This document shows, in pieces, positions 24,273 through 32,801 of a stretch of 64,000 nt of DNA. Origin of the DNA: Sphaerisporangium fuscum (GTDB taxonomy: Bacteria; Actinomycetota; Actinomycetes; Streptosporangiales; Streptosporangiaceae); contig NZ_JAHDTF010000030.1 of assembly GCF_018531465.1 (NCBI RefSeq), forward strand, positions 79,869 to 143,868, read 5' to 3'. Each line of letters begins with the position of its first letter. Position 1 is the stretch's first letter. The position numbers and the translations under genes were made by a program. The notes beneath the pieces are model-generated. The model had not been told where the DNA came from. It did no database searches and saw nothing but the letters and a program-made list of their open reading frames with translations.

Positions 24273-24633
24273 GGATGGCCAGGGGCTGGACGCGGTCTTC
24301 CACGCTCTCGCCCATGACGCGCGACGCGACATGCTGCGGCGTCTGTCCGCCGGCGAACTGACCGTGGGCGAGCTGGCCGCGCCGCTGAGCATGTCGCTGG
24401 CCGCGGCGTCCAAGCACGTGAAGGTCCTCGAGCAGGCGGGGCTCGTGCACCGCACCGTCTCCGGCCGCCGCCATGTGTGCCGGTTGCGCGCCGAACGGCT
24501 TTCCGGTGCCGCCGCCTGGCTGCGGTTCTACGAGCAGTTCTGGGACGAACGGCTCGATGCCCTGCAAGACGTCCTCGCCCCCCACATTCCCGAACCACCT
24601 CACCCAACCCTCGTCCCCAAGGAGTCCTCATGA
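24265..24633 (+). CDS. ArsR/SmtB-family repressor
   Basis: This 122-aa winged-helix regulator has FHALAHDARRDMLRRLSAGELTV and the recognition helix in MSLAAASKHVKVLEQAGLVH. No Cys pair typical of metal sensors is present, so it is likely the SRPBCC-linked type of ArsR repressor. The ATG at 24265 lies inside its own probable operator and the message may be leaderless. Its stop overlaps the next gene as ATGA; three genes follow as a coupled operon. Confidence 0.88.
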   Translation: MVEDGQGLDAVFHALAHDARRDMLRRLSAGELTVGELAAPLSMSLAAASKHVKVLEQAGLVHRTVSGRRHVCRLRAERLSGAAAWLRFYEQFWDERLDALQDVLAPHIPEPPHPTLVPKESS

Positions 24634-25106
24634 CGTCCGCGCCGACCACCTTCTCTGCCGTGCGACGCGAGCGCACGTTCTCCGCCCCGCCGCACACGGT
24701 CTACCGCGCCTGGCTCGACCCCGGCACCCTGCGGCGCTGGCTCGCCCCCGGCTCGCTCGAGCTCGCCCGCGCCGAGGTGGACGAGCGCGTCGGCGGCCGC
24801 TACCGCATCTGGCAGACCGAAGGGGATCAGCCCGTGCGCGGCTTCGAGGCCGAGCTGCTGGAGCTGGTCCCGGACGAACGGATCGTCTTCCGCTGGGCCT
24901 TCGTCGGCCCCGACCGCGACGAGGCCCCCGCCTTCGACTCCCTGCTCACCGTCACCTTCGAGGAGGCTCCGGGCGGTGGGACGCACCTCGTCCTCCTGCA
25001 CGAACGGCTCGACGCCCTGGCCGCGGCGATGCCGGAGGTGGCGCGGCAGGTGGGCGGCGGCTGGGACAACTGCCTCGACCAGCTCTCCACGGCGGTGAAG
25101 GCATGA
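24630..25106 (+). CDS. SRPBCC (AHSA1/START-like) domain protein
   Basis: This 158-aa protein is a single helix-grip domain of the AHSA1 type (RERTFSAPPHTVYRAWLDPG, RRWLAPG, VGGRYRIWQ, RIVFRWAF, LTVTFEE, THLVLLHERL, GGWDNCLDQL). The family binds hydrophobic ligands in a deep cavity and is often co-transcribed with ArsR-type repressors, as here. The ATG at 24630 overlaps the regulator stop. The ligand is unknown. Confidence 0.85.
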   Translation: MTSAPTTFSAVRRERTFSAPPHTVYRAWLDPGTLRRWLAPGSLELARAEVDERVGGRYRIWQTEGDQPVRGFEAELLELVPDERIVFRWAFVGPDRDEAPAFDSLLTVTFEEAPGGGTHLVLLHERLDALAAAMPEVARQVGGGWDNCLDQLSTAVKA

Positions 25107-25723
25107 GCTCCTCCCGGAGGCCCGCGGACGAACCGGGCAGCACGGCCGGCCTCGGGCCCGCGACCGCCGTCCTCGCCCGGATCGTGCAGGGCGTACGTGA
25201 CGGCCAACTCGACGGGCCGACGCCATGTGGTGACATGACCGTGGGCGAACTGCTCGACCACATCGACAGCCTGTCCGTGGCCTTCGCCGCCGCCGCGACC
25301 AAGACCAGACGCGACGACGGCGGACGGGCGCCGGTGCCCGACGCGTCCAGGCTCGGGACCGACTGGCGGGAGCGCATACCGGATCGCCTCGCGGAGCTGG
25401 CGCGAGCATGGCGACCGGCGACGGCGTGGACCGGCACGACCCACATCGGCGGCAACGACATGCCGGCCGAGATCGCCGGTGCCGCCGCCTTCAACGAGGT
25501 CATCGTCCACGGCTGGGACCTCGCCACGGCGACCGGCCGGCTCTATCCGGGCGACGACCCGGCCCTGGGTGAGGCGCTGCGGACCGCGCTCTCCTGGGTC
25601 CGGTCGGTGGCCGAGCAGAACCCGGACGGCAGCCCGGGGCTGTTCGGACCCCCCGTCGCCGTACCGGACGACGCTCCCCTGCTCGACAGGCTCCTCGGGC
25701 TCACCGGGCGCCGTCCGTCCTGA
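25103..25723 (+). CDS. TIGR03086/DinB-like metal-binding protein, mycothiol-type
   Basis: This 206-aa protein has the family features TPCGDMTVGELLDHI (metal His) and FNEVIVHGWDLATATG (Glu and His), which form the metal site of the mycothiol-dependent maleylpyruvate isomerase-like four-helix fold. Such proteins use mycothiol as thiol co-substrate in isomerisation or detoxification. The ATG at 25103 overlaps the SRPBCC stop as ATGA. Specific chemistry cannot be assigned. Confidence 0.82.
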   Translation: MSSSRRPADEPGSTAGLGPATAVLARIVQGVRDGQLDGPTPCGDMTVGELLDHIDSLSVAFAAAATKTRRDDGGRAPVPDASRLGTDWRERIPDRLAELARAWRPATAWTGTTHIGGNDMPAEIAGAAAFNEVIVHGWDLATATGRLYPGDDPALGEALRTALSWVRSVAEQNPDGSPGLFGPPVAVPDDAPLLDRLLGLTGRRPS

Positions 25724-25778
25724 GGAGCACCGGCCGAAAGGGTGAGCGGCCCTCAGCCGGTCGCCGTACCGGACGGCG

Positions 25779-26336
25779 TCAGGAGGTGGCCGTGCGCAGC
25801 AGCTTCATGAACTCGCGCATCCAGGCCGGGTGGTCGGGCCAGGCACGGCCGGTCACGAGGTTCTGGTCGACGTGGGCCGCGCTGTCGACCCAGGTCGCGC
25901 CCGCCACCTCGACGTCGGGCGCGCAGGCCGGGTACGCGCTGGTCTCCCGTCCCTTCAGCACGCCGGCCGCCGCCAGCACGAGCGGCCCGTGGCACAGGGC
26001 CGCGATCGGCTTGCCGCTGTCGGCGAAGTGCCTGACGATCTCCTGACAGTGGCGGTCGTTGCGGATGTATTCGGGAGCGCGCCCGCCCGGGACGACCAGG
26101 GCGGCGTACCCGGCCGGCTCGACGTCGGCGAAGGCGAGGTCGGCGGCCCAGGTGTGACCCGGCTTCTCGGTGTAGGTGTCGAAGCCCTCGACGAAGTCGT
26201 GCACCACGAACTGCAGCTTCTTGGCCCCGGGGGCCGCGATGTCGACCTCGTACCCCTCTTCCAGCAGCCGCTGGTAGGGGTACATCACCTCGAGGTCCTC
26301 CGCCGCGTCACCCGTTATGATCAGCACCTTTGCCAT
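25779..26336 (-). CDS. DJ-1/PfpI family protein
   Basis: This 185-aa single-domain protein has the nucleophile elbow ALCHGPLVLAAAG with the reactive Cys, an N-terminal acid in GDAAEDLEVMYPY and VPGGRAPEYIR. The family includes glyoxalase-III/deglycase-type stress proteins and putative amidases. The ATG at 26336 has GGAAGGG upstream; ORF sequence to 26399 is not supported. It lies 59 bp downstream of an ArsR-family gene on the same strand, with a perfect inverted repeat between them. It is probably a stress-induced detoxification gene under that regulator. Confidence 0.85.
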   Translation of the reverse strand: MAKVLIITGDAAEDLEVMYPYQRLLEEGYEVDIAAPGAKKLQFVVHDFVEGFDTYTEKPGHTWAADLAFADVEPAGYAALVVPGGRAPEYIRNDRHCQEIVRHFADSGKPIAALCHGPLVLAAAGVLKGRETSAYPACAPDVEVAGATWVDSAAHVDQNLVTGRAWPDHPAWMREFMKLLRTATS

Positions 26337-26350
26337 CGCGAAACCCTTCC

Positions 26351-26365
26351 GTGACGTAGTGTCAC
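26351..26365. promoter_or_regulatory. operator-like inverted repeat upstream of the DJ-1 gene
   Basis: GTGAC-N5-GTCAC is a perfect inverted repeat 15 bp upstream of the DJ-1/PfpI start. It is a candidate site for the adjacent ArsR-family regulator. Confidence 0.45.
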
Positions 26366-26395
26366 CTCCGATCCTGCCCACCGGCGGGGACTCGG

Positions 26396-26719
26396 TCAAT
26401 GACCGGCGCCCTCCCGCAGGGCCGCCAGCACGGAGGGGAGCAGCCCGGGGAACCTCTTCTCCAGGTCGTCGTGGCGGAGCCGGACGATGCGAGTGCGTCC
26501 TTCGATGGTCGTCCTGGTCACGCCGGCCTCGCGCAGCACCCGGTAGTGGTGGGACATCGTGGATTTGTGCACGTCGATGCCGCAGCCGATGTCGCCGCAG
26601 TTCTCGCCGTCGCTGTCGACCAGCCGTGCCACGATCTCCAGGCGTACCGGATCGGACAACGCCTGCATGACGCTCGCGAGGCTGATGTCGTCGGTCGACG
26701 GGTGGAATGGCTCACGCAT
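26396..26719 (-). CDS. ArsR-family regulator with Cys pair
   Basis: This 107-aa winged-helix repressor has LASVMQALSDPVRLEIVARLVDS, then ENCGDIGCGIDVHKSTMSHH, and REAGVTRTTIEGRTRIVRLR. Two Cys (in NCGDIGC) lie just before the recognition helix, where thiol- or metal-sensing ArsR proteins often place ligands; sensing is inferred. I start at ATG 26719 with AGGTGA upstream instead of 26785. The DJ-1 gene follows and the frameshifted exporter precedes it on the same strand. Confidence 0.82.
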   Translation of the reverse strand: MREPFHPSTDDISLASVMQALSDPVRLEIVARLVDSDGENCGDIGCGIDVHKSTMSHHYRVLREAGVTRTTIEGRTRIVRLRHDDLEKRFPGLLPSVLAALREGAGH

Positions 26720-26850
26720 CAGGTCACCTGCACTCTCTCGCCTCGCCAGACTACCTCCGCGTTCCACGGTTGGGCGACGATGCAACCTTCGGTCCCGTCA
26801 TACCGGGAAGCACGGCCCCGTCGGCGGAGTCGCGCTCCCCGATCTTCTGG

Positions 26851-28315
26851 TCACTCGAGGGACGCGTCCGCCGGGACGGGATCCGCCTGCCGTTCACTGG
26901 ACGTCTTCGGCGTGCGCTCGAAGTGGCGGACGGCGACGAGCATGGCGACGATCCCGGCCGCGGCGACGAACACCGCCGTGCGGAGTCCGTCCGTCACGGC
27001 CGCGCGCAGCGCCTCCCCCGCGTACCCGTCCGTGCCGGCGTTGGAGACGGCGACCAGCACGGCGAGGCCGACGGCTCCGCCGATCTGCTGCCCGGAGGAG
27101 GCCATGCCGCTGGCGATCCCCTGGTCGTGCGCCGGCACCCCGGCCGCCGCCGCGGCGAACATCGTGGTGTAGACGAGCCCCTGGCCAAGGCTGAAGATCA
27201 ACATGGCGGGGACCAGGGCGACGTATGAGGCGGTGGGAGACATCGCCAGGCCCAGCCACACCGCGCCCACGGCGCCGAGGCCGATCCCCGCGCGGAGCGT
27301 GGCCCGCATGCCGAACCTGGTGGCCAGACGGCTCCCGGAGTTCGAGCCGACGATCACGGCCGCCATCGGCACCAGATAGGCGATGCCCGTGAGCAGGGGG
27401 CTGTAGCCGTGGACGTTCTGGAAGTACGCCATCAGGAAGTACACGACGGTGCCGAAGGCCGCCATGAACAGGAACGTGGTCACGACGCCGGCGCTCAGGT
27501 CGCGGTCCCGGAACAGGCGCAGAGGCATCAGCGGATCGGCGCTGCGCCGCTCGATCATCACGAACGCCACCGTCAGCGCCACCCCGGCCACGGCCGCGGC
27601 GAGCACCGGGGGGCGCCGTCCAGCCCGACTCCGGCCCCTGCACCAGGGCGAACACGATCGAGGTCATTCCGACGGTCCCCGTCAGCGCTCCGGGCAGGTC
27701 GAACGAGCGGCCACCCCGCCGCGCGCCGTCCGGCGCGAGCAGGGGGAACGCCAGCGCCGCCGCGAGCGCGGCGAGCGGCACGTTGACGTAGAAGACCGCC
27801 GTCCAGCCGAACGCCTGCGTCAGCACGCCGCCGAGAAGCGAGCCGAGGATCATGCCGGACGCGCCGGCCGTTCCCCAGATCGCCAGCGCCCGGTTGCGCT
27901 CCCGGCCCGCCGCGAAGGTCGTGTTGACCAGCGAGAGGGTGGCGGGGAACAGGACCGCGCCGCCGAGGCCTTGCACCGCGCGGGCGGCGATCAGCGTGGC
28001 CTGGTTCCCGGCCAGCCCGCCGGCCAGCGACGACAGGGCGTACAGGGCGAGGCCGAGGAGGAACATCCGGCGGCGGCCGAACAGGTCGGACGCGCGTCCG
28101 CCGAGCAGCAGGAAACCGCCGTAGACCACGGTGTACGCGCTGATGACCCACTGCAGGGTCTGTGAGGTGAAGCCGAGCTCCCGCCCGATGTCGGGGAGCG
28201 CGATGTACACGATGTTGTAGTCGAGCGAGATGATGAGTTGCGCGAGCGCGAGCAACGCGAGAGTCAGATGCGCGGGCCGGTGCCGCGCCTGGTCACGAGA
28301 GCTCGAAGAAGACAA
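26851..28315 (-). pseudogene. MFS drug exporter (DHA2, 14-TMS type) with frameshift
   Basis: Two overlapping minus-strand frames make one exporter of the EmrB/QacA type. The first frame (28315 to about 27610) has motif A (GRASDLFGRRRMFLLG) and motif C-like GTAGASGMILGSLLGG; the second (from about 27606 to 26851) carries the rest (DPLMPLRLFRDRDL, QGLVYTTMFAAAAAG). The join falls on a run of six C at 27613-27608: removing one C turns TAPPGAR into TAPPVLAAA, which restores the family sequence. It could be a real inactivating mutation, phase variation or a base-call error. The TTG start at 28315 has GGAGGAAAGG upstream. Confidence 0.8.
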
Positions 28316-28729
28316 GACTGTACCTTTCCTCCGCCTGGGGATGCCGTCACGTCGTTCGCGTACGGCGGCGGAGGGCAGCGACCGGCACAGCCCCGCATCC
28401 CGGCGGGATGGGGAGAGCCGGCGCCCGTTCGCGGTGAACCCGGCATGTTCTCCCTTTCCTGTCGTCTTTGTCGATTCTCCCTTGTGGGAAAGGGCGGGGG
28501 ATCAGGCTGGGGGGCCTGAGGGAGTGGGACCTTGGACCTAGGTCTTCGTATCGGCCATGCCTTCTGCGCATGTCAGCCATGCGAGACATTCGCTGGTGGC
28601 AGGGCTGGGGCCTGCGTAGGGTTGCGACTCGCGTGCGGCGACGCCCCGCGGAGGCGGGGCGGTACGGCAACGCCTCGCGCCACGCGGCCCTCCGGGCCAC
28701 TCACAGCCCCTTGTATCGCAGGAGCCACC
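28316..28729. other. 414-bp divergent intergenic region
   Basis: The region lies between the exporter (minus) and the RidA gene (plus). It holds a 10-bp palindrome GACCTAGGTC near 28534, a GC hairpin near 28645 (GCCCCGC...GCGGGGC) and a T-rich stretch near 28450-28485. A 60-aa minus-strand ORF (28446-28264) with a good AAGGGAG site overlaps the exporter start, but its composition is that of a chance frame. I see no definite promoter. Confidence 0.4.
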
Positions 28730-29146
28730 ATGGACATGTCCCTCGACAACCCGGCGTCCGTCGCCGCGCCCTTCGGCGACCGTTTCGCGCATGTGGCCCG
28801 CCTGGACCTCGACGGCGGCGCGCTGCTCGTGCTCGCCGGGCAGGTGGGCGTGGACGACAACGGCAACGTGGTCGCCCCGGGTGACGTCACCGCGCAGTCG
28901 GAGCGCATTTTCGAGATCATCCAAGGGATCCTCGCCGCGCACGGCGCGACCTTCGCGGACGTCATGCACATCCGCACCTTCATGACGAGCCTGGACGACC
29001 TGCCCGGCTACGGCGCCGTACGCCGCAGGTACTTCCCGCAGACCCCGCCTCCCGCGAGCACCACGGTGGAGGTGAGCCGCCTCTTCCTCCCAGGCGCGGT
29101 GCTGGAGATCGAGATCACCGCCTTCGCCCGCAAGAGCGACGCCTGA
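28730..29146 (+). CDS. RidA/YjgF-family enamine/imine deaminase
   Basis: This 138-aa protein has the RidA core: LVLAGQVGVDDNGNVV, VTAQSERIFEIIQGIL, GATFADVMHIRTFMTSLDD, YFPQTPPPASTTVEVSRL and LEIEITAFA. The Arg in the position that binds the substrate carboxylate and the C-terminal Glu region are family-like. The group hydrolyses reactive enamines from PLP enzymes or acts in related deamination. The ATG at 28730 is preceded by GCAGGAG. It is a single gene, convergent with the MerR gene. Confidence 0.85.
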   Translation: MDMSLDNPASVAAPFGDRFAHVARLDLDGGALLVLAGQVGVDDNGNVVAPGDVTAQSERIFEIIQGILAAHGATFADVMHIRTFMTSLDDLPGYGAVRRRYFPQTPPPASTTVEVSRLFLPGAVLEIEITAFARKSDA

Positions 29147-29247
29147 CCCACCGCCCCCGGGACCACCAGAGCCTGGGCGCCCGCAGCGGGACAACGGGCC
29201 TGGTGCGCGCCCGAGGGTGGCCCGGCGGGCCTTTGTCCGCCGTGGTG

Positions 29248-29559
29248 TCAGCCACCCTGCCCTAGTCGGCGGCGGGTCGCCTCCAGCTCCTGTTTCAGTG
29301 CCTTGACCTGTTGTTCCAGCTCCAAAATGCGGCGGATGGCGACCAGCGTCATCCCCTCGCCGGACAGTTCCACGACGTACTGCACACGGGTGATGTCGTC
29401 GCGGGAGTACCGGCGCTGACCGCCGGAGGACCGGTGCGGGCGGACGACGTCGAACTCGTCGAGGCGGCGGAGGAAGGCCTGCTGGACCTGGAGCATGTCG
29501 GCGACCTGCCCCAGGGAGTAGAGCGGCGCGCTGTGGTCGTCGATGGGAAGTCCGGTCAC
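29248..29559 (-). CDS. MerR-family regulator, HspR-like
   Basis: This 103-aa protein has a MerR helix-turn-helix (LYSLGQVADMLQVQQAFLRR), the wing (RPHRSSGGQRRYSRDDITRV) and a C-terminal coiled coil (LELEQQVKALKQELEATRRRL). No metal-binding Cys is present. HspR-type repressors of this size control chaperone genes in actinobacteria. It follows the Hsp20 gene on the same strand after a strong hairpin, so it is probably its autoregulated repressor. Confidence 0.8.
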   Translation of the reverse strand: MTGLPIDDHSAPLYSLGQVADMLQVQQAFLRRLDEFDVVRPHRSSGGQRRYSRDDITRVQYVVELSGEGMTLVAIRRILELEQQVKALKQELEATRRRLGQGG

Positions 29560-29582
29560 CGGGGGCCTTTCGCAAAAGTGGA

Positions 29583-29615
29583 ATGGGCCGGCGCCCTCGG
29601 GCGGCGCCGGCCCAT
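29583..29615 (-). terminator. stem-loop between hsp20 and the MerR gene
   Basis: ATGGGCCGGCGCC/GGCGCCGGCCCAT is a perfect 13-bp stem with a 7-nt loop and no U tail. It may partially terminate transcription or stabilise the hsp20 message relative to the regulator. Confidence 0.6.
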
Positions 29616-29634
29616 CGTCGTCGCGTGCGCGGGA

Positions 29635-30078
29635 TCAGGCGCGGATCGCCTTGACGTCCCCGCGCTGGATCTCGACCTTGCGGGGCTTGGCCTTCTCGAG
29701 CACGGGGATGCGCACCTGCAGCACGCCGTTGTGGTAGGCGGCGTCGATGCGGTCGCTGTCGAGGTGCTCGGACAGGTAGACCCGACGGGTGAAGGTGCCC
29801 ATGAGGCGTTCGCGCACGAACACCCGGTCGTCCTCGCCCAGCTCCTCCTCGCGGCGGGCGCTGACCGACAGCACGCCCCGGTCGACCGTCACCTCGATCG
29901 AGTCGGGGTCGATGCCGGGCAGATCGAAGCGGAGCACCACGTCGTCCTTGCGGCGGATGCCGTCGAGGGGCATGTGGCCATACCCGCTGCTTTCGCTCCG
30001 GCCGAGGGTGCCACGGGTCAGGCGATCGAACTGGCGCTCGATTTCCTGAACGAAGGGATCGATCGACGTCAACAGCAT
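29635..30078 (-). CDS. Hsp20/alpha-crystallin small heat-shock protein
   Basis: This 147-aa holdase chaperone has an N-terminal part (DPFVQEIERQFDRLT), an alpha-crystallin domain (VVLRFDLPGIDPDSIEVTVD, GVLSVSARREEE, FVRERLMGTFTRRVYLSEHLD) and the strand motif GVLQVRIPVLEKAKPRKVEI containing the I-P-V anchor. It would bind unfolding proteins during heat or oxidative stress. The ATG at 30078 has GGAGG in front. A clear promoter lies about 50 bp upstream. Confidence 0.92.
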   Translation of the reverse strand: MLLTSIDPFVQEIERQFDRLTRGTLGRSESSGYGHMPLDGIRRKDDVVLRFDLPGIDPDSIEVTVDRGVLSVSARREEELGEDDRVFVRERLMGTFTRRVYLSEHLDSDRIDAAYHNGVLQVRIPVLEKAKPRKVEIQRGDVKAIRA

Positions 30079-30129
30079 CTCCGGAACCTCCTCGCTTCTC
30101 GATGCCGGGAGACCTCCAAGTTCAGTTGC

Positions 30130-30158
30130 AGGTTACCTCTGCATGCGAATCAATGCAA
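30130..30158 (-). promoter_or_regulatory. hsp20 promoter with embedded inverted repeat
   Basis: TTGCAT (30158-30153), a 17-bp spacer and TAACCT (30135-30130) form a housekeeping-type promoter with a start near 30123. The -35 and spacer contain TGCAT-N8-ATGCA, a possible repressor site. The remainder of 30160-30406 shows nothing I can support. Confidence 0.55.
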
Positions 30159-30406
30159 GCTTCTCTTCGGCCTGGAAGTCGTGCACGCGCCGGCGCCAGA
30201 GGTCACCCCTGCGAGTTCTCGTCACGAGTGCTCCACGGATGAAGTCGCAGACGCGGGCGTTGCCGCGTGTGGCGTCGAGCGAACGCAGGCGCGCGTGGTA
30301 CGGGCCGCAGATGTGCGAGGCGAGCAACCCGAGGAACAGGGCGAACAGGAGCGGGCAGCGGCGCCGTCGTACGGCGGTGGCCCGGTCACCTTGGAGGGAA
30401 AGCGCG

Positions 30407-31222
30407 CTAGCCTCGGCCGGATCCGGAGAGGGTCGCGTACACGATGATGTTGTCGGTGTAGCTGTGAGCGCGTGAGTTGAAGATCCCACCGCAGGTGATC
30501 AGGCGCAGGCTCGGCTTGTCGACATACCCGTAGACCCGCTTGGTGGGGAAACGGCTCTTGCTGGCCTGCTCGACACCGTCGACCGTGAAGACCGCCGTCG
30601 AGCCGTCGGCCCGTACGACCGTGACCTTGTCGCCGCGCTTCAGCTCGCGCAGCCTGCTGAAGACGGCGGGGCCGCGTTTGGTGTTCACGTGCCCGAGGAT
30701 CACCGCCGGGCCCATCTCGCCGGGGGCGGGGCCCAGTTCGTACCAGCCCGCGAGCTGCGGCCGGCTCAGCGGCGGCACCTCGATCTCACCGTTCTTCTCC
30801 ACGCCGACCGAGGTCAAGGCGGCGTCCACGCCGATCCCGGGGATGCGCACCCTCTTGGGCAGCGACTTGCCCAGAGGCGTCACCGAGACGGCCGCGGGTG
30901 AGGGCGGCGCGGCGGTGGGCGCGGCCTCGACCAGAGGGACGCCTGCTCCTCCGGGCCCGACCGTCGCCTCCCCTTGTACGGCCGGCTCGAGCGCTTGGGC
31001 GACCGGTGATCCGTTGCCGAGTTGTGCGGCCGCCGACGTGGGTTCCGTTCCGGCGACCGCGGCGGTCTCCTGGGTGGGAGACAGGTACATCAGCAGGCCC
31101 GCCATGACGGCACCGATCCCGGCCAGGGACCCCACCGTCAGCAGGACGGGGAGGAGCCCCACCTGCCACCGCTTCCGGCCGTCCTGCGCGGACGGACGGC
31201 CGGGCGGCCTCATGTCGCTCAC
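30407..31222 (-). CDS. class F sortase (second copy)
   Basis: This 271-aa protein has a short Pro/Arg-rich N-terminus, one transmembrane helix (about 24-46), a low-complexity linker and a sortase domain with catalytic His (VILGHVNT) and Cys (RLITCGGIFN), plus SYTDNIIVYA. It closely parallels the copy at 22.2 kb (GWYELGPAPGEMGPAV compared with GWYRYGPTPGQSGPAV). The GTG start at 31222 overlaps the stop of the surface-protein gene as GTGA, which indicates coupled expression of enzyme and likely substrate. Confidence 0.88.
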   Translation of the reverse strand: MSDMRPPGRPSAQDGRKRWQVGLLPVLLTVGSLAGIGAVMAGLLMYLSPTQETAAVAGTEPTSAAAQLGNGSPVAQALEPAVQGEATVGPGGAGVPLVEAAPTAAPPSPAAVSVTPLGKSLPKRVRIPGIGVDAALTSVGVEKNGEIEVPPLSRPQLAGWYELGPAPGEMGPAVILGHVNTKRGPAVFSRLRELKRGDKVTVVRADGSTAVFTVDGVEQASKSRFPTKRVYGYVDKPSLRLITCGGIFNSRAHSYTDNIIVYATLSGSGRG

Positions 31223-32640
31223 CGAGGAGTCTCCGTCTCGCCGGGAGCATGTACGAGGTCGTGCGCGGCGCGACGGCGCCTGAGGACGAGATGACCCGCG
31301 AACCCGCCCAGGGCAAGCGCGGCGCCGTACCCCATCAGCAGCGGCCCGGTGGAATCGGGATCGGGGCGCTCACCCGTGTGAGCCCCGCCTACCGGCGTCA
31401 CGCGGACCTGCGGGGTACGGCTGACTTTGGGGGTCTTGGAGGCTTTGGCAGTGCTGGTCGGCTTGGGGGTCACGGTAGTGGTCGCGGTCGCGGTGGCCGT
31501 AGGAGTCCCATGCCCCTGCCCACCTCCGGAAAGCACGACCACTCCCCGCACCGAATCATCCCCGTCACTGACCCGACCATCACCGTTGCTTCCACCGGCC
31601 CCGCCGTTGTTGCCGTTGCCGTTAGTGGAGGCGGGCAGCACGTCGACGTTGACGGTGGTCGGCACGCCCTTGTAGGAGCAGGTGGCTTTGAACATCGGAG
31701 GAGGCGCGGGAAGCGTACTAGTGATGAAGTCGAACGCGTCGACGGCCATGTAGGCGCTCGCCGGCTCCCCCTTCGTGAACCTGACGGTGTGCCAGCCGTA
31801 AGGCAGATCCTTCTTGACCCACAGGACCGCCTGCGCATTCGGCTTGTCGACAGGCGCAGGGTCGTAGGCGTTAACCTCATCCACCGGCTCGTCCGCTCCA
31901 TCAATGTAGACCTTCACCTTGCCCACACTGGAAACCCGCTCTCCGATGTACTGGATGCCGTCTCCCAGGAACTTGACCTCCACCGAGCCGCTGGCCGCAT
32001 TCGTCGCGTGCAAGTCGTCCAGGTGGTCGCCGTACTTCGCTCGGTCAGTCTTGCCGTAGTACCTCCAATCACCCTGATAAACAATTGGGCCGTGCCTGTG
32101 AGACTCGGACGCCACCTGCTCGTTCGGATCGTCGGTGTCGTTCACACGCACTGTGGAGGCGGGCGGGGTGAACTCCAGGACAAGGTCCCGTGGCGTGATG
32201 GAGAGCTTGCCTTCCTTAGCGGTGGAGACGGATCCCGTCACGGCCGTCGGCAGTTCCAGCCGACTACCCTGCTTGAGCTCGCCCTGGTCCTTGCTTCCGG
32301 CGGAGTCCAGCGTCCCTTGCCACAGGCCCGCGACGTCCACTTTCGCCGTAGCCGTGAGCCGGCCGCCTGCCGAAAACGGAAAAGACGCCAGCAGAGGTGA
32401 GCCGGTCAGCGTCCACTCCAGTGCCAGGCGCTCACCAACGCGAACGGTCCGGGGGATCGCCACCTGAACCTGGACGGGTTGCGACGACTGTTTCGGAAGG
32501 AACGCTCCACCTGAGCAGATGTACTCGTAGTGGTGGTAGTCGGTATCCGCTGAGCTTGGGGTACTCCCGAGCATGACAAGGCCCGCGCCCAGCACCGATA
32601 CCGCTAACGAACCCCGGATCCTGGAGCCCCACCCGTTCAC
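31219..32640 (-). CDS. secreted surface protein, probable sortase partner (second copy)
   Basis: This 473-aa protein has a signal peptide (about 8-31, ending SSADT), an N-terminal beta domain starting YEYICSGG, a central beta-sandwich module (about 215-320: IQYIGERVSSVGKVKVYIDG, GWHTVRFTKGE) like carbohydrate-binding-type repeats in secreted enzymes, a Thr-rich linker and a sorting-like C-terminus: GGAHTGERP, a hydrophobic helix and RRRR. The GGAxTG motif also occurs in the first surface protein. It may be a cell-surface adhesin or carbohydrate-binding protein; the function is inferred. Confidence 0.7.
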   Translation of the reverse strand: MNGWGSRIRGSLAVSVLGAGLVMLGSTPSSADTDYHHYEYICSGGAFLPKQSSQPVQVQVAIPRTVRVGERLALEWTLTGSPLLASFPFSAGGRLTATAKVDVAGLWQGTLDSAGSKDQGELKQGSRLELPTAVTGSVSTAKEGKLSITPRDLVLEFTPPASTVRVNDTDDPNEQVASESHRHGPIVYQGDWRYYGKTDRAKYGDHLDDLHATNAASGSVEVKFLGDGIQYIGERVSSVGKVKVYIDGADEPVDEVNAYDPAPVDKPNAQAVLWVKKDLPYGWHTVRFTKGEPASAYMAVDAFDFITSTLPAPPPMFKATCSYKGVPTTVNVDVLPASTNGNGNNGGAGGSNGDGRVSDGDDSVRGVVVLSGGGQGHGTPTATATATTTVTPKPTSTAKASKTPKVSRTPQVRVTPVGGAHTGERPDPDSTGPLLMGYGAALALGGFAGHLVLRRRRAAHDLVHAPGETETPR

Positions 32641-32801
32641 GATCGCCTCCGCTCTCCCCGGCGGCCGATGATGACCGAAGGTAGATCGTATGACTTGGGG
32701 CTCTTGCGGCGAACGTTCAGATAAGGAGCGGATACGTAACGTAGCCCATTTGTGACTTTCCTCCGCCGTCGGCCGTCAGGTCGCCATGTCGCGAGAGTGA
32801 C

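Noticed and set aside
30133..30489. 118-aa minus-strand ORF upstream of hsp20
   Set aside because: It runs through the hsp20 promoter and the end of the sortase gene, and has no ribosome-binding site or recognisable features.
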